Source of the DNA: Bradyrhizobium diazoefficiens
GTDB taxonomy: Bacteria > Pseudomonadota > Alphaproteobacteria > Rhizobiales > Xanthobacteraceae
NCBI RefSeq assembly: GCF_016599855.1
Contig: NZ_CP067041.1
Location: 124,001 to 188,000, forward strand
DNA length: 64,000 nt
Direction: 5' to 3'
This document shows positions 54,184-64,000 of this stretch, one piece after another. The stretch's first letter is position 1. Each line of letters begins with the position of its first letter. The notes beneath the pieces were generated by a model. It ran no database searches. It had not been told where the DNA came from and was given only the letters and a program-made list of their open reading frames with translations. A program made the translations under genes and the position numbers.

Positions 54184-56409
54184 ATGGGTCGGACGTTCCG
54201 GATCAAGGTGCGCATCCGCCGCTTCAGGCGACAGCACCCCAGGATAGCCTTTGCGATCCGCTCCTTCATGATCTTCTCGGCGACGTTCGGCGGTGCCTAT
54301 GGCTTCGTCACCGGCAGCCGCTCGGAAAATTCCGGCTACAATCCCAACACCTTTGCGATCGGCGCGAGCTTCCTGTTCGCGCTGGCCTGCCTCGGCTTGG
54401 CGACGCTCAGCATGCGCCTGCGTTTCGTCAACAAGCGGATGCGCAAGCTCGCGGCCCACAACGAGGCACTGATCGATCGGAATTGGGAGCTGAAGGAAGC
54501 CGAAGAGCGCGCCCGCAGCCTGTTCGAACAGCAGGGTGACCTCATCGTGCTGCGCGACCATCAGGGCCGCATCACCTCCGCCAACGACGCCTATTGCGCG
54601 CTCGCCGGGCAGGCGCGTAGCGCGCTGGTCGGCACGCGCTTTGACTTCGACGTGCTGGAGCAGGGCGACAGCGCGCGCGAGAGCAACGGCACACGCATCC
54701 ACGACCAGAAGATCGCAACGCCCGTCGGGGCGCGCTGGATTGCGTGGCGCGAAGGTTTCGTGCGGCACGATGCCGGCCAGCCCGCCGAATTGCAGAGCGT
54801 CGGACGCGACGTCACCGACCGCACCGAGACCGAGCGCGCGCTATCGGACGCCCGCGACCAGGCCGACGCTGCCAACCGCGCCAAATCGCGCTTCCTCGCG
54901 ATGGCCTCGCACGAGATCCGTAACCCGCTCAACGGCATCATCGGCATGGGCGGCCTCTTGCTCGACACCACGCTGACGCCGGAGCAGACCACTTATGCCC
55001 GGGCCGTGAAAACATCCGGCGAAGCGCTGATGGCGCTGATCGAGGAGCTGCTCGACTATTCCAAGATCGAGGCCGGCAAGCTCGACCTCGACCAGCGTCC
55101 CTTCGTGCTCCCGATCTTGATCGAGGAGATCACCGAGCTGCTGGCGCCGCGCGCACAGGCCAAAGACCTCGAGATCGCAGCCTATGTCGACGAGCGGCTT
55201 CCGTTGGAAGCCATCGGCGATGCCGCGCGGCTGCGCCAGGTGCTGCTCAACCTCGCCGGCAACGCCATCAAATTCACGGCGACCGGCGGCGTGGCGCTGA
55301 TCGTCGAGCCCGGCATCTGGCCGAACGAAATCAGTTTTCTGGTGCGCGACACCGGCATCGGCATTGCGCCCGAAGCGCAGTCGCGCATCTTCCGCGAATT
55401 CGAGCAGGCCGACGACCGCGTCGCCCGCACCTATGGCGGCACCGGACTTGGCCTCGCCATCAGCGAACGCATCGTCAAGCGCATGGGCGGCCGCATCACG
55501 CTGGAGAGCGAGCCCGGCAAAGGTTCGACCTTCGAGGTCGCGATCCCGCTCGCGCCCTCGCAAGGCGAGGCCGGACAAACCGCATTCCCGAGTCCCGATC
55601 TCGCCGGCAAGTCGATCCTGCTGGTGGCCGACGGTATCGAGGCATCCCTGATCGCACGGCGGCTGGAGCGCTGGGGTGGTTCGACCTGTCTGGTTGCGGA
55701 TACGGCTGTGGCCGAGGCGTTGTTGCCGGAGCGCTCATGGCATGCGGTGCTGATCGACCGTGCGCTCGGTCCGGCAGTCACCGATCGCCTGGGTGAAGTC
55801 GCCCGCGCCCATGCGACGCAGCGCCTCGTGCTGCTGACGCCGAGCTCGCGTCATGAAAAACTCTCGTCGGCCTTCACCGGCTTCCTGGTGAAGCCGCTCC
55901 GCGCAGCCTCACTCGCCGCGCGTCTCGCGCTGACGCCGGAAGTGGCCTCGCCCGATCTGGCGCCGGAGCCCGTCCAGCCGGCTCCGGTCAGACCGCCTGC
56001 CAGCGGCCTCTCGATTCTCGTCGCCGAGGACAACGAGATCAACGCACTATTGATGCGATCGCTGCTGACGAAGCTCGGTCACCGTGTCGTCATCGCGGTC
56101 GATGGCGAGGCCGCGCTGGAATCGTGGCTCGCGGCGAGCTCGGCCGGCACACCCTATGATCTGGTCCTGATGGACATCCAGATGCCACAGCTCGACGGTA
56201 TCGAGGCGAGCAAGCGCATCCGCGCCCACGAGGCCGCAATCGGAGGCCAACATACGCCGATCCTGGCCCTCACCGCGAATACGCTCGTGGAAGATCGCTA
56301 CGCCTGTTTCGAGGCGGGCATGAACGGGTTTCTGATCAAGCCGCTCGATCGCGAGAAGCTGGACGAGGCGTTGGCCGGGCTGGCGGCGGCACGGCAGCTT
56401 GCGGTGTAG
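54184..56409 (+). CDS. Hybrid sensor histidine kinase / response regulator
   Basis: A 741-residue membrane kinase. Two transmembrane helices (about residues 25-45 and 55-80) are followed by a coiled coil, a PAS domain (about 110-225, 'LFEQQGDLIVLRDHQGRITS'), HisKA with MASHEIRNPLNGIIG, and HATPase with N-box 'LLNLAGNAIKFTATGG', 'RDTGIGIAPEAQSRIF' and 'GGTGLGLAISERIV'. A degenerate receiver (about 465-575) precedes a complete one with phospho-acceptor 'LVLMDIQMPQLDG'. The signal is unknown and no partner regulator is adjacent; an Hpt protein would be needed for the phosphorelay. Confidence 0.93.
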   Translation: MGRTFRIKVRIRRFRRQHPRIAFAIRSFMIFSATFGGAYGFVTGSRSENSGYNPNTFAIGASFLFALACLGLATLSMRLRFVNKRMRKLAAHNEALIDRNWELKEAEERARSLFEQQGDLIVLRDHQGRITSANDAYCALAGQARSALVGTRFDFDVLEQGDSARESNGTRIHDQKIATPVGARWIAWREGFVRHDAGQPAELQSVGRDVTDRTETERALSDARDQADAANRAKSRFLAMASHEIRNPLNGIIGMGGLLLDTTLTPEQTTYARAVKTSGEALMALIEELLDYSKIEAGKLDLDQRPFVLPILIEEITELLAPRAQAKDLEIAAYVDERLPLEAIGDAARLRQVLLNLAGNAIKFTATGGVALIVEPGIWPNEISFLVRDTGIGIAPEAQSRIFREFEQADDRVARTYGGTGLGLAISERIVKRMGGRITLESEPGKGSTFEVAIPLAPSQGEAGQTAFPSPDLAGKSILLVADGIEASLIARRLERWGGSTCLVADTAVAEALLPERSWHAVLIDRALGPAVTDRLGEVARAHATQRLVLLTPSSRHEKLSSAFTGFLVKPLRAASLAARLALTPEVASPDLAPEPVQPAPVRPPASGLSILVAEDNEINALLMRSLLTKLGHRVVIAVDGEAALESWLAASSAGTPYDLVLMDIQMPQLDGIEASKRIRAHEAAIGGQHTPILALTANTLVEDRYACFEAGMNGFLIKPLDREKLDEALAGLAAARQLAV

Positions 56410-56425
56410 CGATAATCGACGCTGC

Positions 56426-56519
56426 CGTAGGGTGGGCAAAGCGAAGCGTGCCCGCCAATTCCATCTGATTTCGGCGAGAGATGATGGGCACAGCGCTTCG
56501 CGCCTTTGCCCACCCTACG
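56426..56519. repeat. Intergenic inverted repeat (CGTAGGGTGGGCAAAG type)
   Basis: Perfect 16-bp arms CGTAGGGTGGGCAAAG (56426-56441) and CTTTGCCCACCCTACG (56504-56519), with a further GCGAAGCG / CGCTTCGC inner pairing. It lies between the convergent kinase and coaA genes; the element is common in Bradyrhizobium and relatives (recalled). Confidence 0.85.
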
Positions 56520-56526
56520 AGACCGC

Positions 56527-57483
56527 CTACAATCTTCGCAGCGCCACGCTCTCCACCGCATGATCCGCGCCCTTCTTCAGGATCAGCGTCGCACGCGGGC
56601 GGGTCGGCAGGATGTTGTCTTCGAGATTAGCGAGGTTGGTGCGCTCCCAGATCGCGGTGGCGGTGGCGGTGGCCTCCTCGTCCGACAAGAGCGCATAGCG
56701 GTGGAAGTAGGATTTTGGATCGGTGAACGCGGTGTCGCGCAGCGCCAGGAAGCGCTTGATGTACCAGCGCCGCAGCGCCGCCTCGTCGGCGTCGATATAG
56801 ACCGAGAAGTCGAAGAAGTCGGACACCACGGGCACCGCCTTGCCGTCGCGCGGCAGCTTGCCGGTCTGCAGCACGTTGACGCCCTCGACGATCAGGATGT
56901 CGGGTTGGTCGATCTCGGCCCATTCGTTCGGAACGATATCGTAGGTCAGATGCGAATAGACCGGCGAGCGCACGTGGCGGCGACCCGACTTGATATCGGA
57001 GAGGAATCCGAGCAGCAACGGCAGGTCGTAGCTCTCCGGAAAGCCCTTCTTCTGCAAAATGCCTTGCTGCTCCAGCAGGGCCTTCGGGTAAAGGAATCCG
57101 TCGGTGGTGATCAGGTCGACCTTCGGGCGCGGCGACCAGCGCGCCAGCAGGGCCTGGAGCACGCGGGCTGTGGTGGACTTCCCGACCGCGACGGAACCCG
57201 CGACGCCGATGATGTAGGGCACCTTGCGATCGCGGATATTGAGGAACTGGCGCTCCGCGTAATACAGGCGCTGCGTCGCGTCGACATAGATCGACAGCAG
57301 GCGCGACAACGGAAGATAAATATCCTCGACCTCCTTGAGATCGAGGCGATCGTGCAGCGAACGCAGCCGGTCGAACTCACCCGGCTCCAGCGTCATCGGC
57401 GTGTCGTCGCGCAACCGCGCCCATTCCTCGCGCGTATAAACGCGGTACGGATTATACTGCTGCTCCGGTGCGCGGATATCCAT
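56527..57483 (-). CDS. coaA: Pantothenate kinase, type I
   Basis: A 318-residue prokaryotic type I pantothenate kinase, first step of coenzyme A synthesis. The P-loop is [17 protein letters not shown], followed by '[20 protein letters not shown]' and '[20 protein letters not shown]'; the C-terminal '[20 protein letters not shown]' is also conserved. It is last in a run of minus-strand genes beginning at hisB, 26 bp after hisE, an arrangement seen in other Rhizobiales. Confidence 0.96.
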   Translation of the reverse strand: MDIRAPEQQYNPYRVYTREEWARLRDDTPMTLEPGEFDRLRSLHDRLDLKEVEDIYLPLSRLLSIYVDATQRLYYAERQFLNIRDRKVPYIIGVAGSVAVGKSTTARVLQALLARWSPRPKVDLITTDGFLYPKALLEQQGILQKKGFPESYDLPLLLGFLSDIKSGRRHVRSPVYSHLTYDIVPNEWAEIDQPDILIVEGVNVLQTGKLPRDGKAVPVVSDFFDFSVYIDADEAALRRWYIKRFLALRDTAFTDPKSYFHRYALLSDEEATATATAIWERTNLANLEDNILPTRPRATLILKKGADHAVESVALRRL

Positions 57484-57509
57484 GACGCGACCTTCTCCGT
57501 TGGGATCTA

Positions 57510-57830
57510 CTAGCCCTTACGCGAAGCTTTCTCTTCCAAGCCTGACATATTCGTGCGCTTGTCCAGCGCTGCTTCCACCTCTTCCAGCTTTATGCCGCGC
57601 GCCTTGAGCAGCACAAGGAAGTGGTAGAGCAGGTCGGCACTCTCGGCGATCATATGCGCGCGATCGTTTTCGACTGCCGCGATTACGGTTTCGACTGCTT
57701 CCTCACCGAACTTCTTGGCGCAATGTTCGGCGCCCTTGTCCAGAAGCTTGCGGGTATAGGAGCCCTCGCCACCGGAGGCCGCGCGGGCGTCGATGGTCTC
57801 GGCGAGATCGTGGATGGTGAAGCGCGGCAT
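57510..57830 (-). CDS. hisE: Phosphoribosyl-ATP pyrophosphatase
   Basis: A 106-residue MazG-like enzyme for the second step of histidine synthesis, PR-ATP to PR-AMP. '[20 protein letters not shown]' and '[20 protein letters not shown]' with the E-x-x-E and '[13 protein letters not shown]' metal-binding helices are diagnostic. The start at 57830 ([11 protein letters not shown]) was preferred over the ATG three codons upstream. hisF is 76 bp upstream on the same strand. hisI, which performs the next step, is not in the window. Confidence 0.95.
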   Translation of the reverse strand: MPRFTIHDLAETIDARAASGGEGSYTRKLLDKGAEHCAKKFGEEAVETVIAAVENDRAHMIAESADLLYHFLVLLKARGIKLEEVEAALDKRTNMSGLEEKASRKG

Positions 57831-57906
57831 ACAGAACACTCAAAACACGTCCGGCTGAACGAGCCGGCCCCACCAGCTCATGTAGCACTTTTATGAACGG
57901 AAGTCG

Positions 57907-58683
57907 TCAGGCATCCAGGCGCATGGGTAATCCGCGCCGGGCCATGTGCTCCTTGGCTTCACGGATGGTGAATTCCCCGAAATGGAAGATCGAGGCAGCC
58001 AGGACAGCGGTGGCATGCCCGTCGCGGATGCCGTCGACGAGGTGGTCGAGATTGCCGACGCCGCCCGAGGCGATCACGGGAACGCCGACGCTGTCGGCGA
58101 TCGCCCGGGTCAGCGGGATGTCAAAACCCTGCCTGGTGCCGTCGCGGTCCATCGAGGTCAGCAGAATTTCACCGGCGCCGAGCGAGACTACTTCCTGAGC
58201 ATATTCGATCGCGTCGATGCCGGTCGAGTTGCGGCCGCCATGGGTAAAAATCTCCCAGCGATCGGAGCCACCCGGGCGCTTGACCCGCTTGGCGTCGATC
58301 GCGACCACGACGCACTGCTCGCCGAATTTTTCCGCGGCTTCCTTGACGAACTCGCGCCGCGACACCGCGGCGCTGTTGATCGAGACCTTGTCGGCGCCGG
58401 CGCGCAGCAGCGTCTTGATGTCATTGACCTCACGGACGCCGCCACCGACCGTCACTGGCATGAAGCAGGCCTCCGCCGTGCGCCGGACCACATTCAGCAT
58501 GATGCCGCGGTTCTCATGGGTCGCGGTGATGTCGAGGAACGTCAGCTCGTCGGCGCCCGCGGCGTCATAGGCAATTGCGGCCTCAACGGGATCGCCGGCA
58601 TCACGAAGATCGACGAAATTGACGCCCTTGACGACTCGGCCGTCCTTGACGTCGAGGCAGGGGATCACGCGCACCTTGAACAT
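57907..58683 (-). CDS. hisF: Imidazole glycerol phosphate synthase subunit HisF
   Basis: A 258-residue TIM-barrel cyclase subunit. It opens '[20 protein letters not shown]', with the catalytic Asp residues in CLDVKDG and '[16 protein letters not shown]', and uses ammonia delivered from HisH to form IGP and AICAR. It lies 10 bp after hisA. It is complete. Confidence 0.97.
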   Translation of the reverse strand: MFKVRVIPCLDVKDGRVVKGVNFVDLRDAGDPVEAAIAYDAAGADELTFLDITATHENRGIMLNVVRRTAEACFMPVTVGGGVREVNDIKTLLRAGADKVSINSAAVSRREFVKEAAEKFGEQCVVVAIDAKRVKRPGGSDRWEIFTHGGRNSTGIDAIEYAQEVVSLGAGEILLTSMDRDGTRQGFDIPLTRAIADSVGVPVIASGGVGNLDHLVDGIRDGHATAVLAASIFHFGEFTIREAKEHMARRGLPMRLDA

Positions 58684-58693
58684 CGGATGTCTC

Positions 58694-59440
58694 CTAGGCC
58701 GCGCGTGCGTTGCGGATCAAAGTGAGGGCGGCGGCCGGATCGAGCCGGCCGTCATAGAGCGCGCGGCCGGCGATGGCGCCGGCGAGCTTTTTGGCACGCG
58801 GCGCCAGCATCGCCTTGACGTCTTCGATCGAGGCGAGGCCGCCGGAGGCAATCACGGGAATCGAGATGGCGTCGGCCAGCGCAATGGTCGCGTCCAGGTT
58901 CAAGCCCTTGAGCAGGCCGTCGCGCGCGATGTCGGTGAAGATGATGGCGGCAACGCCGGCATCCTCGAAACGTTGCGCGATCTCCAGCACCGTGACCTGC
59001 GAGGTCTCGGCCCAGCCTTCGACGGCCACCTTGCCGTCGCGGGCATCGAGCCCGACCGCGACGCGGCCGGGGAATTTTTTCGCCGCAGCTTTCACCAATT
59101 CGGGATCACGCACCGCGGCGGTGCCGATGATGACGCGGCTGATGCCTTTTTCGAGCCAGGCCTCGATGGTCGCAAGATCGCGAATGCCGCCGCCGAGCTG
59201 CACCGGAATCTTGATCGTCTTCAGCATCGCTTCGACGGCTTGCGCGTTCACCGGCTTGCCGGCGAAGGCCCCGTCGAGGTCGACGACGTGGAGATATTCA
59301 AAACCCTGCGTGACAAAGCTCTGCGCTTGGGCTGCAGGATCGAGATTGAACACGGTCGCACGCGCCATGTCGCCTTGCTCGAGGCGCACGCACTGGCCGT
59401 TCTTGAGATCAATGGCAGGAAAGAGAATCACGGCTTCCAT
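58694..59440 (-). CDS. hisA: Phosphoribosylformimino-AICAR isomerase HisA
   Basis: A 248-residue TIM-barrel isomerase: '[20 protein letters not shown]' at the N terminus with the catalytic Asp, '[14 protein letters not shown]', and '[17 protein letters not shown]' with the second catalytic Asp. It is paralogous to HisF. The start overlaps the end of hisH by 13 bp, so translation is coupled. Confidence 0.97.
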   Translation of the reverse strand: MEAVILFPAIDLKNGQCVRLEQGDMARATVFNLDPAAQAQSFVTQGFEYLHVVDLDGAFAGKPVNAQAVEAMLKTIKIPVQLGGGIRDLATIEAWLEKGISRVIIGTAAVRDPELVKAAAKKFPGRVAVGLDARDGKVAVEGWAETSQVTVLEIAQRFEDAGVAAIIFTDIARDGLLKGLNLDATIALADAISIPVIASGGLASIEDVKAMLAPRAKKLAGAIAGRALYDGRLDPAAALTLIRNARAA

Positions 59441-60078
59441 CGCAAGAAGTTCGAGATCAGGGCCAGCCCGAAACGCTGGCTCTTCTCGGGGTGAAACTGC
59501 GTGCCGATGGCGGTGTCCTTCGCAACAATGGCGGTGACTGGCCCGCCGTAATCGGCGCGCGCGAGCACGTCCGCCTCACTGGCAGCGTTGAGGTGGTAGG
59601 AGTGTACGAAATAAGCGTGCTGGCCCTTGGGGCCGAGCGGCAGCTTGTTCAGCACCGGATGCTCCTGCAGCAGGTCGAGCGTATTCCAGCCCATGTGCGG
59701 GATCTTCAGGCTCTCGTCGCGCGGCGTGATCTTCTCGACGTCGCCGCCGATCCAGTTCAGGCCTTCGGTGATGACATGCTCCTTGCCGCGGCTCGCCATC
59801 AGCTGCATGCCGACACAGATGCCGAAGAACGGCCGCGCCTTGACGCGCACGGCTTCGGTGATCGCCTCGACCATGCCGTTGACGGCGTCGAGCCCGCGCC
59901 GGCAATCGGCGAAGGCGCCGACGCCCGGCAACACCAGACGATCGGCCTCATAGGCCTGATCGGGATCGCTGGTGACGAACACCTTCTCGCCGTTCTCCAG
60001 ACTGCGCGCGGCGCGCTCAAACGCCTTGGCGGCGGAATGCAGATTCCCGGAACCGTAATCGATGATGGCGACGCTCAT
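59428..60078 (-). CDS. hisH: Imidazole glycerol phosphate synthase subunit HisH
   Basis: A 216-residue class I glutamine amidotransferase feeding ammonia to HisF. '[20 protein letters not shown]' starts it, the nucleophile Cys is in [15 protein letters not shown], and the His-Glu pair in '[13 protein letters not shown]'. The frame is open far upstream, but the ATG at 60078 is canonical. It overlaps the DUF2628 gene by four bases upstream and hisA by 13 bp downstream. Confidence 0.97.
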   Translation of the reverse strand: MSVAIIDYGSGNLHSAAKAFERAARSLENGEKVFVTSDPDQAYEADRLVLPGVGAFADCRRGLDAVNGMVEAITEAVRVKARPFFGICVGMQLMASRGKEHVITEGLNWIGGDVEKITPRDESLKIPHMGWNTLDLLQEHPVLNKLPLGPKGQHAYFVHSYHLNAASEADVLARADYGGPVTAIVAKDTAIGTQFHPEKSQRFGLALISNFLRWKP

Positions 60079-60605
60079 CGTGACCCTCCCGGTTCTGGAA
60101 ACAATCCAATGATGCCGCCGGCCGGAATCGGCGGCGGGTTCGAAAATGGCTGACCCGGCAAATTGCGTGTCGGCGGCGGACCGCCGCGATCGACGGCCCA
60201 TTGATCGTTGACGATACCGCGCTGTGCTTGGCTCCAGCGCTCGAAGAAGCGCCGCTCGGCGGTGTCTTCGTCGTCGGCGACGACGACGTCGAGCTGCCGC
60301 CAGCTGCCGCGCGACAGCGTCCAGCGGCGCAGGCTCGAGGCCTCGAAGCCCATCAGCAACGCGATGATGGCGCTGGCGAAGAAGATCGAGTTGCGGCCGA
60401 GATTGAGGCTGGACAGCCCGGCATCGAAGGCGGCGAGGAAGACGATCCAGCCGATCAGGGCGAGCCAAAGCCGGTTCCAGAGCAGCCACACCGGGCCAAA
60501 GATCATCGCCCAGAAATGGAAGCCGTCGCGCACGAACACGAACTTGTCGGTCGCGCGCAGATCGGCGCCGCCTGGGGTGGGAGCATGAACTGTGTAGACA
60601 GGCAT
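60075..60605 (-). CDS. DUF2628 domain membrane protein
   Basis: A 176-residue protein of the DUF2628 family: '[20 protein letters not shown]' and '[20 protein letters not shown]' are the hallmark, with two or three membrane helices (residues about 35-90). The C-terminal part is soluble and ends Pro/Gly rich ([14 protein letters not shown]). The family's role is unknown. It is inserted between hisB and hisH and is coupled to hisH through an ATGA overlap, a position seen in many Rhizobiales (recalled). Confidence 0.9.
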   Translation of the reverse strand: MPVYTVHAPTPGGADLRATDKFVFVRDGFHFWAMIFGPVWLLWNRLWLALIGWIVFLAAFDAGLSSLNLGRNSIFFASAIIALLMGFEASSLRRWTLSRGSWRQLDVVVADDEDTAERRFFERWSQAQRGIVNDQWAVDRGGPPPTRNLPGQPFSNPPPIPAGGIIGLFPEPGGSR

Positions 60606-60671
60606 GGTGATGCCCCGTTCTCGAGAATTGAATAGGTGCCGCCGGCGGCGTTTCGCTAACCGACGGAGATG

Positions 60672-61265
60672 TCAGCCGCCGAGCGAGCCCTTGGTGGACG
60701 GGATTTCGCCCGCCGCCTTCGGATCGATCGCAACCGCCGTGCGCAGCGCCCGCGCCAGGCCCTTGAAGCAGGACTCGGCGATATGGTGGCTGTTATCGCC
60801 ATATAAGGTCTCGACGTGGAGAGTCACGCCGGCATTCATGGCGAAGGCCTGGAACCACTCGCGCACCAGCTCGGTGTCGAACTCACCGATCTTGTCGCGG
60901 GGGAAGGCGGCCTTGAACACCAGGAATGGGCGGCCCGAAATGTCGATGACCACGCGCGACAGCGTCTCGTCCATGGGCATGTGCACGCCGGCATAGCGGG
61001 TGATGCCCGCCATATTGCCGAGCGCCTGCCTGACCGCCTGACCAAGCGCGATGCCGGTGTCTTCGGTGGTATGGTGATAATCAATGTGCAAATCGCCCGC
61101 CGCCTTGACCGTGAGGTCGATGCGGGAATGGCGGGCGAGGAGATCGAGCATATGGTCGAAAAAGCCGATGCCGGTCGCGATACTGGCCGCGCCGGTGCCA
61201 TCGAGGTTCACGCTGACCTCGATGTCGGTTTCCTTGGTCTTGCGCTTGATCGTCGCGGTGCGCAT
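60672..61265 (-). CDS. hisB: Imidazoleglycerol-phosphate dehydratase
   Basis: A 197-residue monofunctional HisB, which removes water from IGP in histidine synthesis. The manganese ligands are in [27 protein letters not shown] and '[19 protein letters not shown]', followed by the '[16 protein letters not shown]' signature. The phosphatase domain of enteric HisB is absent, as usual outside enterobacteria. It heads the minus-strand his run and is divergent from hslV. Confidence 0.97.
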   Translation of the reverse strand: MRTATIKRKTKETDIEVSVNLDGTGAASIATGIGFFDHMLDLLARHSRIDLTVKAAGDLHIDYHHTTEDTGIALGQAVRQALGNMAGITRYAGVHMPMDETLSRVVIDISGRPFLVFKAAFPRDKIGEFDTELVREWFQAFAMNAGVTLHVETLYGDNSHHIAESCFKGLARALRTAVAIDPKAAGEIPSTKGSLGG

Positions 61266-61451
61266 TGAAAGCTTTCGCTGGGATTTTGGACCGAAAACGG
61301 CGCTCTTTTAACAGCCAAATGACGCCTTCGCTACTGCGGGAACGGCTGGCCGGGCCTCTTCTCCTGGCTATGGTGAGCGAAATGGGCCCGGAGTGGCCCG
61401 TTGTACGCCCGTCCATGACCGCCTAAATCAGGCCGGACAACGAGGGTTATT

Positions 61452-62012
61452 ATGCAGGATTCCCAGAACAGTTCGCCGGTCTGGCACGGCACCACGATTT
61501 TGACGGTTCGCAAGGGCGGCAAGGTGGTGATCGGCGGCGACGGCCAGGTCTCGATCGGCCAGACCGTGATCAAGTCCAACGCCAAGAAAGTCCGGAAACT
61601 CGGCAAGGGCGACGTGATCGGCGGCTTTGCCGGCGCTACCGCGGACGCCTTCACTTTGTTTGAGCGGCTGGAGAGCAAGCTCGAGCAATATCCGGGGCAA
61701 TTGACCCGGGCCGCGGTCGAGCTCGCCAAGGACTGGCGCACCGACCGTTACCTCCGGCGGTTGGAGGCGATGATGATCGTGGCCGATAAAGACGTTTCCC
61801 TGGTGCTGACGGGCACCGGCGACGTGCTCGAGCCCGAGGCCGGCGTGATGGCGATCGGCTCCGGCGGCAATTACGCACTGGCGGCGGCCCGCGCCCTGAT
61901 CGACACCGACAAGGACGCCGAGACCATCGTCCGCCGCTCGCTCGACATCGCCGCCGACATCTGCGTCTACACCAACCGCAACGTCACCATCGAAGCGCTG
62001 ACGGCTGGCTAG
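61452..62012 (+). CDS. hslV: ATP-dependent protease subunit HslV
   Basis: A 186-residue proteasome-like threonine peptidase. The N-terminal propeptide [13 protein letters not shown] is removed to expose the catalytic Thr of '[20 protein letters not shown]'; '[20 protein letters not shown]' is also conserved. A GAGGG ribosome site precedes the ATG. It forms the peptidase double ring with HslU, encoded 85 bp downstream. No convincing heat-shock promoter was seen upstream, though the gap to hisB is short (186 bp). Confidence 0.97.
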   Translation: MQDSQNSSPVWHGTTILTVRKGGKVVIGGDGQVSIGQTVIKSNAKKVRKLGKGDVIGGFAGATADAFTLFERLESKLEQYPGQLTRAAVELAKDWRTDRYLRRLEAMMIVADKDVSLVLTGTGDVLEPEAGVMAIGSGGNYALAAARALIDTDKDAETIVRRSLDIAADICVYTNRNVTIEALTAG

Positions 62013-62097
62013 GATCTGTGGCGCGACAGCGGAGCTCGCGCCGCCAAGAGCACAAAGCAGCTTGTCCCAGCCCGCATCTGATCCTAGCTAAGGTCTC

Positions 62098-63402
62098 ATG
62101 ACAGACTTCTCTCCCCGCGAAATCGTTTCCGAACTCGACCGTTTCATCGTCGGCCAGGGCGACGCCAAGCGCGCCGTCTCGATCGCGCTGCGCAACCGCT
62201 GGCGCCGGCAGCAGCTCACCGGCTCCTTGCGCGAGGAGGTGCTGCCGAAGAACATCCTGATGATCGGCCCGACCGGGGTCGGCAAGACGGAAATCGCGCG
62301 GCGGCTCGCCAAGCTCGCGAACGCGCCGTTCCTGAAGGTCGAAGCAACAAAGTTCACCGAGGTCGGCTATGTCGGCCGTGACGTCGAGCAGATCGTGCGC
62401 GATCTCGTCGAGGTCGCGATCGCCCAGGTGCGCGAGCGCAAGCGTAAGGACGTGCAGGCGCGGGCCCAGCTCGCCGCCGAAGAGCGCGTGCTCGATGCGC
62501 TGGTTGGTGCCAATTCCAGCTCGGCCACCCGCGAGTCCTTCCGCAAGAAGCTGCGCGCCGGCGAGCTCAACGACAAGGAAATCGAGATCGAGACACAGTC
62601 GTCCGGCGGCGGGCTTCCCATGTTCGAGATACCGGGCATGCCGGGCGCGCAGATGGGCGCGATCTCGATCGGCGACATCTTTGGCAAGATGGGCGGCCGC
62701 AGCAAGACGCGGCGGCTGACGGTCGAAGGCTCGCACGAGATCCTCGTCAACGAAGAATCCGACAAACTGCTGGACACCGATCAGCTGACGCTGGAGGCGA
62801 TCAGCGCGGTCGAGAACAACGGCATCGTGTTTCTGGACGAGATCGACAAGATCTGCGCCCGCGAGGGCCGCGTCGGCGGCGACGTCTCGCGCGAGGGCGT
62901 GCAACGCGACCTGCTGCCGCTGATCGAGGGCACTACAGTCTCGACCAAGCACGGCGCGGTCAAGACCGATCACATCCTGTTCATCGCGTCCGGCGCCTTC
63001 CACGTCGCAAAGCCATCCGACCTGTTGCCGGAATTGCAGGGCCGCCTCCCGATCCGCGTCGAGTTGCAGGCGCTGAGCCGTGATGACATGCGGCGCATCC
63101 TGACCGAACCCGAAGCCTCGCTGATCAAGCAATATGTCGCGCTGATGCAGACCGAAGGCGTCACGCTCGACTTCACCGACAGTGCCGTCGACGCACTCGC
63201 CGACGTCGCCGTCGCCGTCAACTCCACCGTCGAGAACATCGGCGCGCGGCGGCTCCAGACAGTGATGGAGCGGGTGCTGGACGAGATTTCCTTCACCGCC
63301 CCCGACCGCAATGGCGAGACCGTCCGGATCGATGCCGATTTCGTGCAGAAGCACATCGGCGACCTCGCCAAGAACACCGATCTGAGCCGGTTTATTTTGT
63401 AA
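62098..63402 (+). CDS. hslU: HslU ATPase subunit of HslUV protease
   Basis: A 434-residue AAA+ unfoldase. It has '[20 protein letters not shown]', Walker [18 protein letters not shown], the intermediate (I) domain, Walker [15 protein letters not shown], '[20 protein letters not shown]', and the C-terminal '[13 protein letters not shown]' that inserts into HslV. It is complete and is coupled with hslV in one transcript. Confidence 0.98.
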   Translation: MTDFSPREIVSELDRFIVGQGDAKRAVSIALRNRWRRQQLTGSLREEVLPKNILMIGPTGVGKTEIARRLAKLANAPFLKVEATKFTEVGYVGRDVEQIVRDLVEVAIAQVRERKRKDVQARAQLAAEERVLDALVGANSSSATRESFRKKLRAGELNDKEIEIETQSSGGGLPMFEIPGMPGAQMGAISIGDIFGKMGGRSKTRRLTVEGSHEILVNEESDKLLDTDQLTLEAISAVENNGIVFLDEIDKICAREGRVGGDVSREGVQRDLLPLIEGTTVSTKHGAVKTDHILFIASGAFHVAKPSDLLPELQGRLPIRVELQALSRDDMRRILTEPEASLIKQYVALMQTEGVTLDFTDSAVDALADVAVAVNSTVENIGARRLQTVMERVLDEISFTAPDRNGETVRIDADFVQKHIGDLAKNTDLSRFIL

Positions 63403-63430
63403 TTCTGGCCTGGCGCGCTATGGATGCGGC

Positions 63431-64000
63431 GTGACCGCACGCGTCCTGCAAAACCCCTGGCGATTCCTGCTCGCGATCAACGCGGCGGTGATCGCCGGCG
63501 TCTTCATTCACAAGATCCAGCTGCCGCCCTACGTCCCCTACATCCACCTGCTCGTCGACTACCATTTCGGCTTCATCAAGCGCGCGCTGATCGGGGCCAT
63601 CGTCGCACTGTTCACGGCGAAGGTGCCGGTCTGGCTGGTGTTCGCGCTCGGCGGGGCGACGTGGCTGGTGACCTCAGGGCTTTACGCAAAACTGTTTCAG
63701 AAGACATTCGGCTTCACGGCGAAGACGCTGCCGCTGTTCGTCTTCATCGCGGGCTCGCCGTTCTTCCTGAAGAATTTCATGCACACGCTCGGCCATTTCG
63801 ACATCTATGGCTGCGCGCTGGCGATCATCCTCCTGCTGATGCCGGCGGGCTCATTGCTATTCGTGGCAACGGCGGCGCTGTTCTCGATCATTCTCGTCCT
63901 AGTCCACCATATCCATCTGCTGATGTATGTGCCAACCATCATCACCATTGTCGTGACCAGGCACTATCTTGCTTACGGCCTCAACCGCACCAATCTCACC
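63431..64000 (+). CDS. Integral membrane protein, truncated at window edge
   Basis: An open reading frame starts at a GTG (63431) 28 bp after the hslU stop and continues without a stop to the end of the window (190 codons). Translation gives MTARVLQNPWRFLLAINAAV and a series of hydrophobic segments ('ALIGAIVALFTAKVPVWLVF', 'LPLFVFIAGSPFFLKNFMHT', 'GCALAIILLLMPAGSLLFVA'), so it is a polytopic inner-membrane protein. The family is not recognised. The rest lies beyond position 64000. It may be read through from hslVU. Confidence 0.75.
   Translation, partial: MTARVLQNPWRFLLAINAAVIAGVFIHKIQLPPYVPYIHLLVDYHFGFIKRALIGAIVALFTAKVPVWLVFALGGATWLVTSGLYAKLFQKTFGFTAKTLPLFVFIAGSPFFLKNFMHTLGHFDIYGCALAIILLLMPAGSLLFVATAALFSIILVLVHHIHLLMYVPTIITIVVTRHYLAYGLNRTNLT

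Overview
The window is chromosomal DNA from a GC-rich alphaproteobacterium, almost certainly Bradyrhizobium or a close relative. The evidence is the gene content and order: dnaK-dnaJ followed by a rhizobial-type phospholipid N-methyltransferase, hrcA-grpE divergent from rph-rdgB-hemW, an LpoA-like lipoprotein divergent from rsmI-yraN-gshB, and hslVU divergent from hisB-hisH-hisA-hisF-hisE-coaA. The dispersed palindromic repeats between genes also fit. I see no rRNA, tRNA, CRISPR array, prophage or classical insertion sequence. Most of the window is core genome, with a few accessory cassettes.

Layout. 1-3.8 kb: a GST, queG, a thioesterase-like protein and an alpha/beta hydrolase. 4-10.9 kb: the translation cluster infC (ATT start), rpmI, rplT, pheS and pheT, with a DUF559 nuclease-like gene wedged between pheS and pheT, then a TauE/SafE permease. 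10.9-16.2 kb: a Tat-exported flavin amine oxidase, a permuted-papain hydrolase, and a CsoR repressor divergent from a Cu(I) P-type ATPase across a shared operator. 16.2-21.1 kb: HMG-CoA lyase-like and class III CoA-transferase genes divergent from a LysR regulator, then an MFS carrier. 21.3-25.8 kb: a CysZ-like membrane protein, an EmrAB-type efflux pair and endonuclease III. 25.8-31.4 kb: DUF2244, an HTH-alkyltransferase fusion, gpmA, dapB, DUF1330, pyrF, an FMN reductase and pmtA. 31.4-45.6 kb: protein quality control (dnaJ, dnaK, grpE, hrcA) mixed with an exported nicotinamidase, RNase PH, RdgB, HemW, the LpoA-like protein, RsmI, YraN and GshB. 46-51.6 kb: a partial Flp/Tad pilus locus (cpaB-cpaC-cpaD-cpaE) with a TadD-like TPR lipoprotein and a PilZ protein. 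51.8-56.4 kb: YifB/ComM, a small exported protein and a hybrid histidine kinase. 56.5-63.4 kb: coaA, the his genes and hslVU. A truncated membrane protein runs off the right edge.

How the genes work together. CsoR and CopA form a self-contained copper-export switch. The Hsp70 genes are scattered, with a sigma-32-like promoter for dnaK, a hairpin between dnaK and dnaJ, and no CIRCE site visible although HrcA is encoded. The pilus genes cover the periplasmic and secretin half of a Tad machine and the CpaE localisation ATPase, but the CpaF motor, TadB/TadC, prepilin and prepilin peptidase are absent. Degenerate TTAA-N7-TTAA sites near these genes suggest CtrA control.

The most unusual item is the DUF559 cassette between pheS and pheT. 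Its coding region is bracketed, in inverted orientation, by the same palindrome that recurs as a stand-alone repeat of about 130 bp elsewhere in the window, usually at convergent gene junctions. That layout resembles the relation between REP elements and RAYT transposases, but with a Vsr/PD-(D/E)xK-type nuclease family instead of a transposase.
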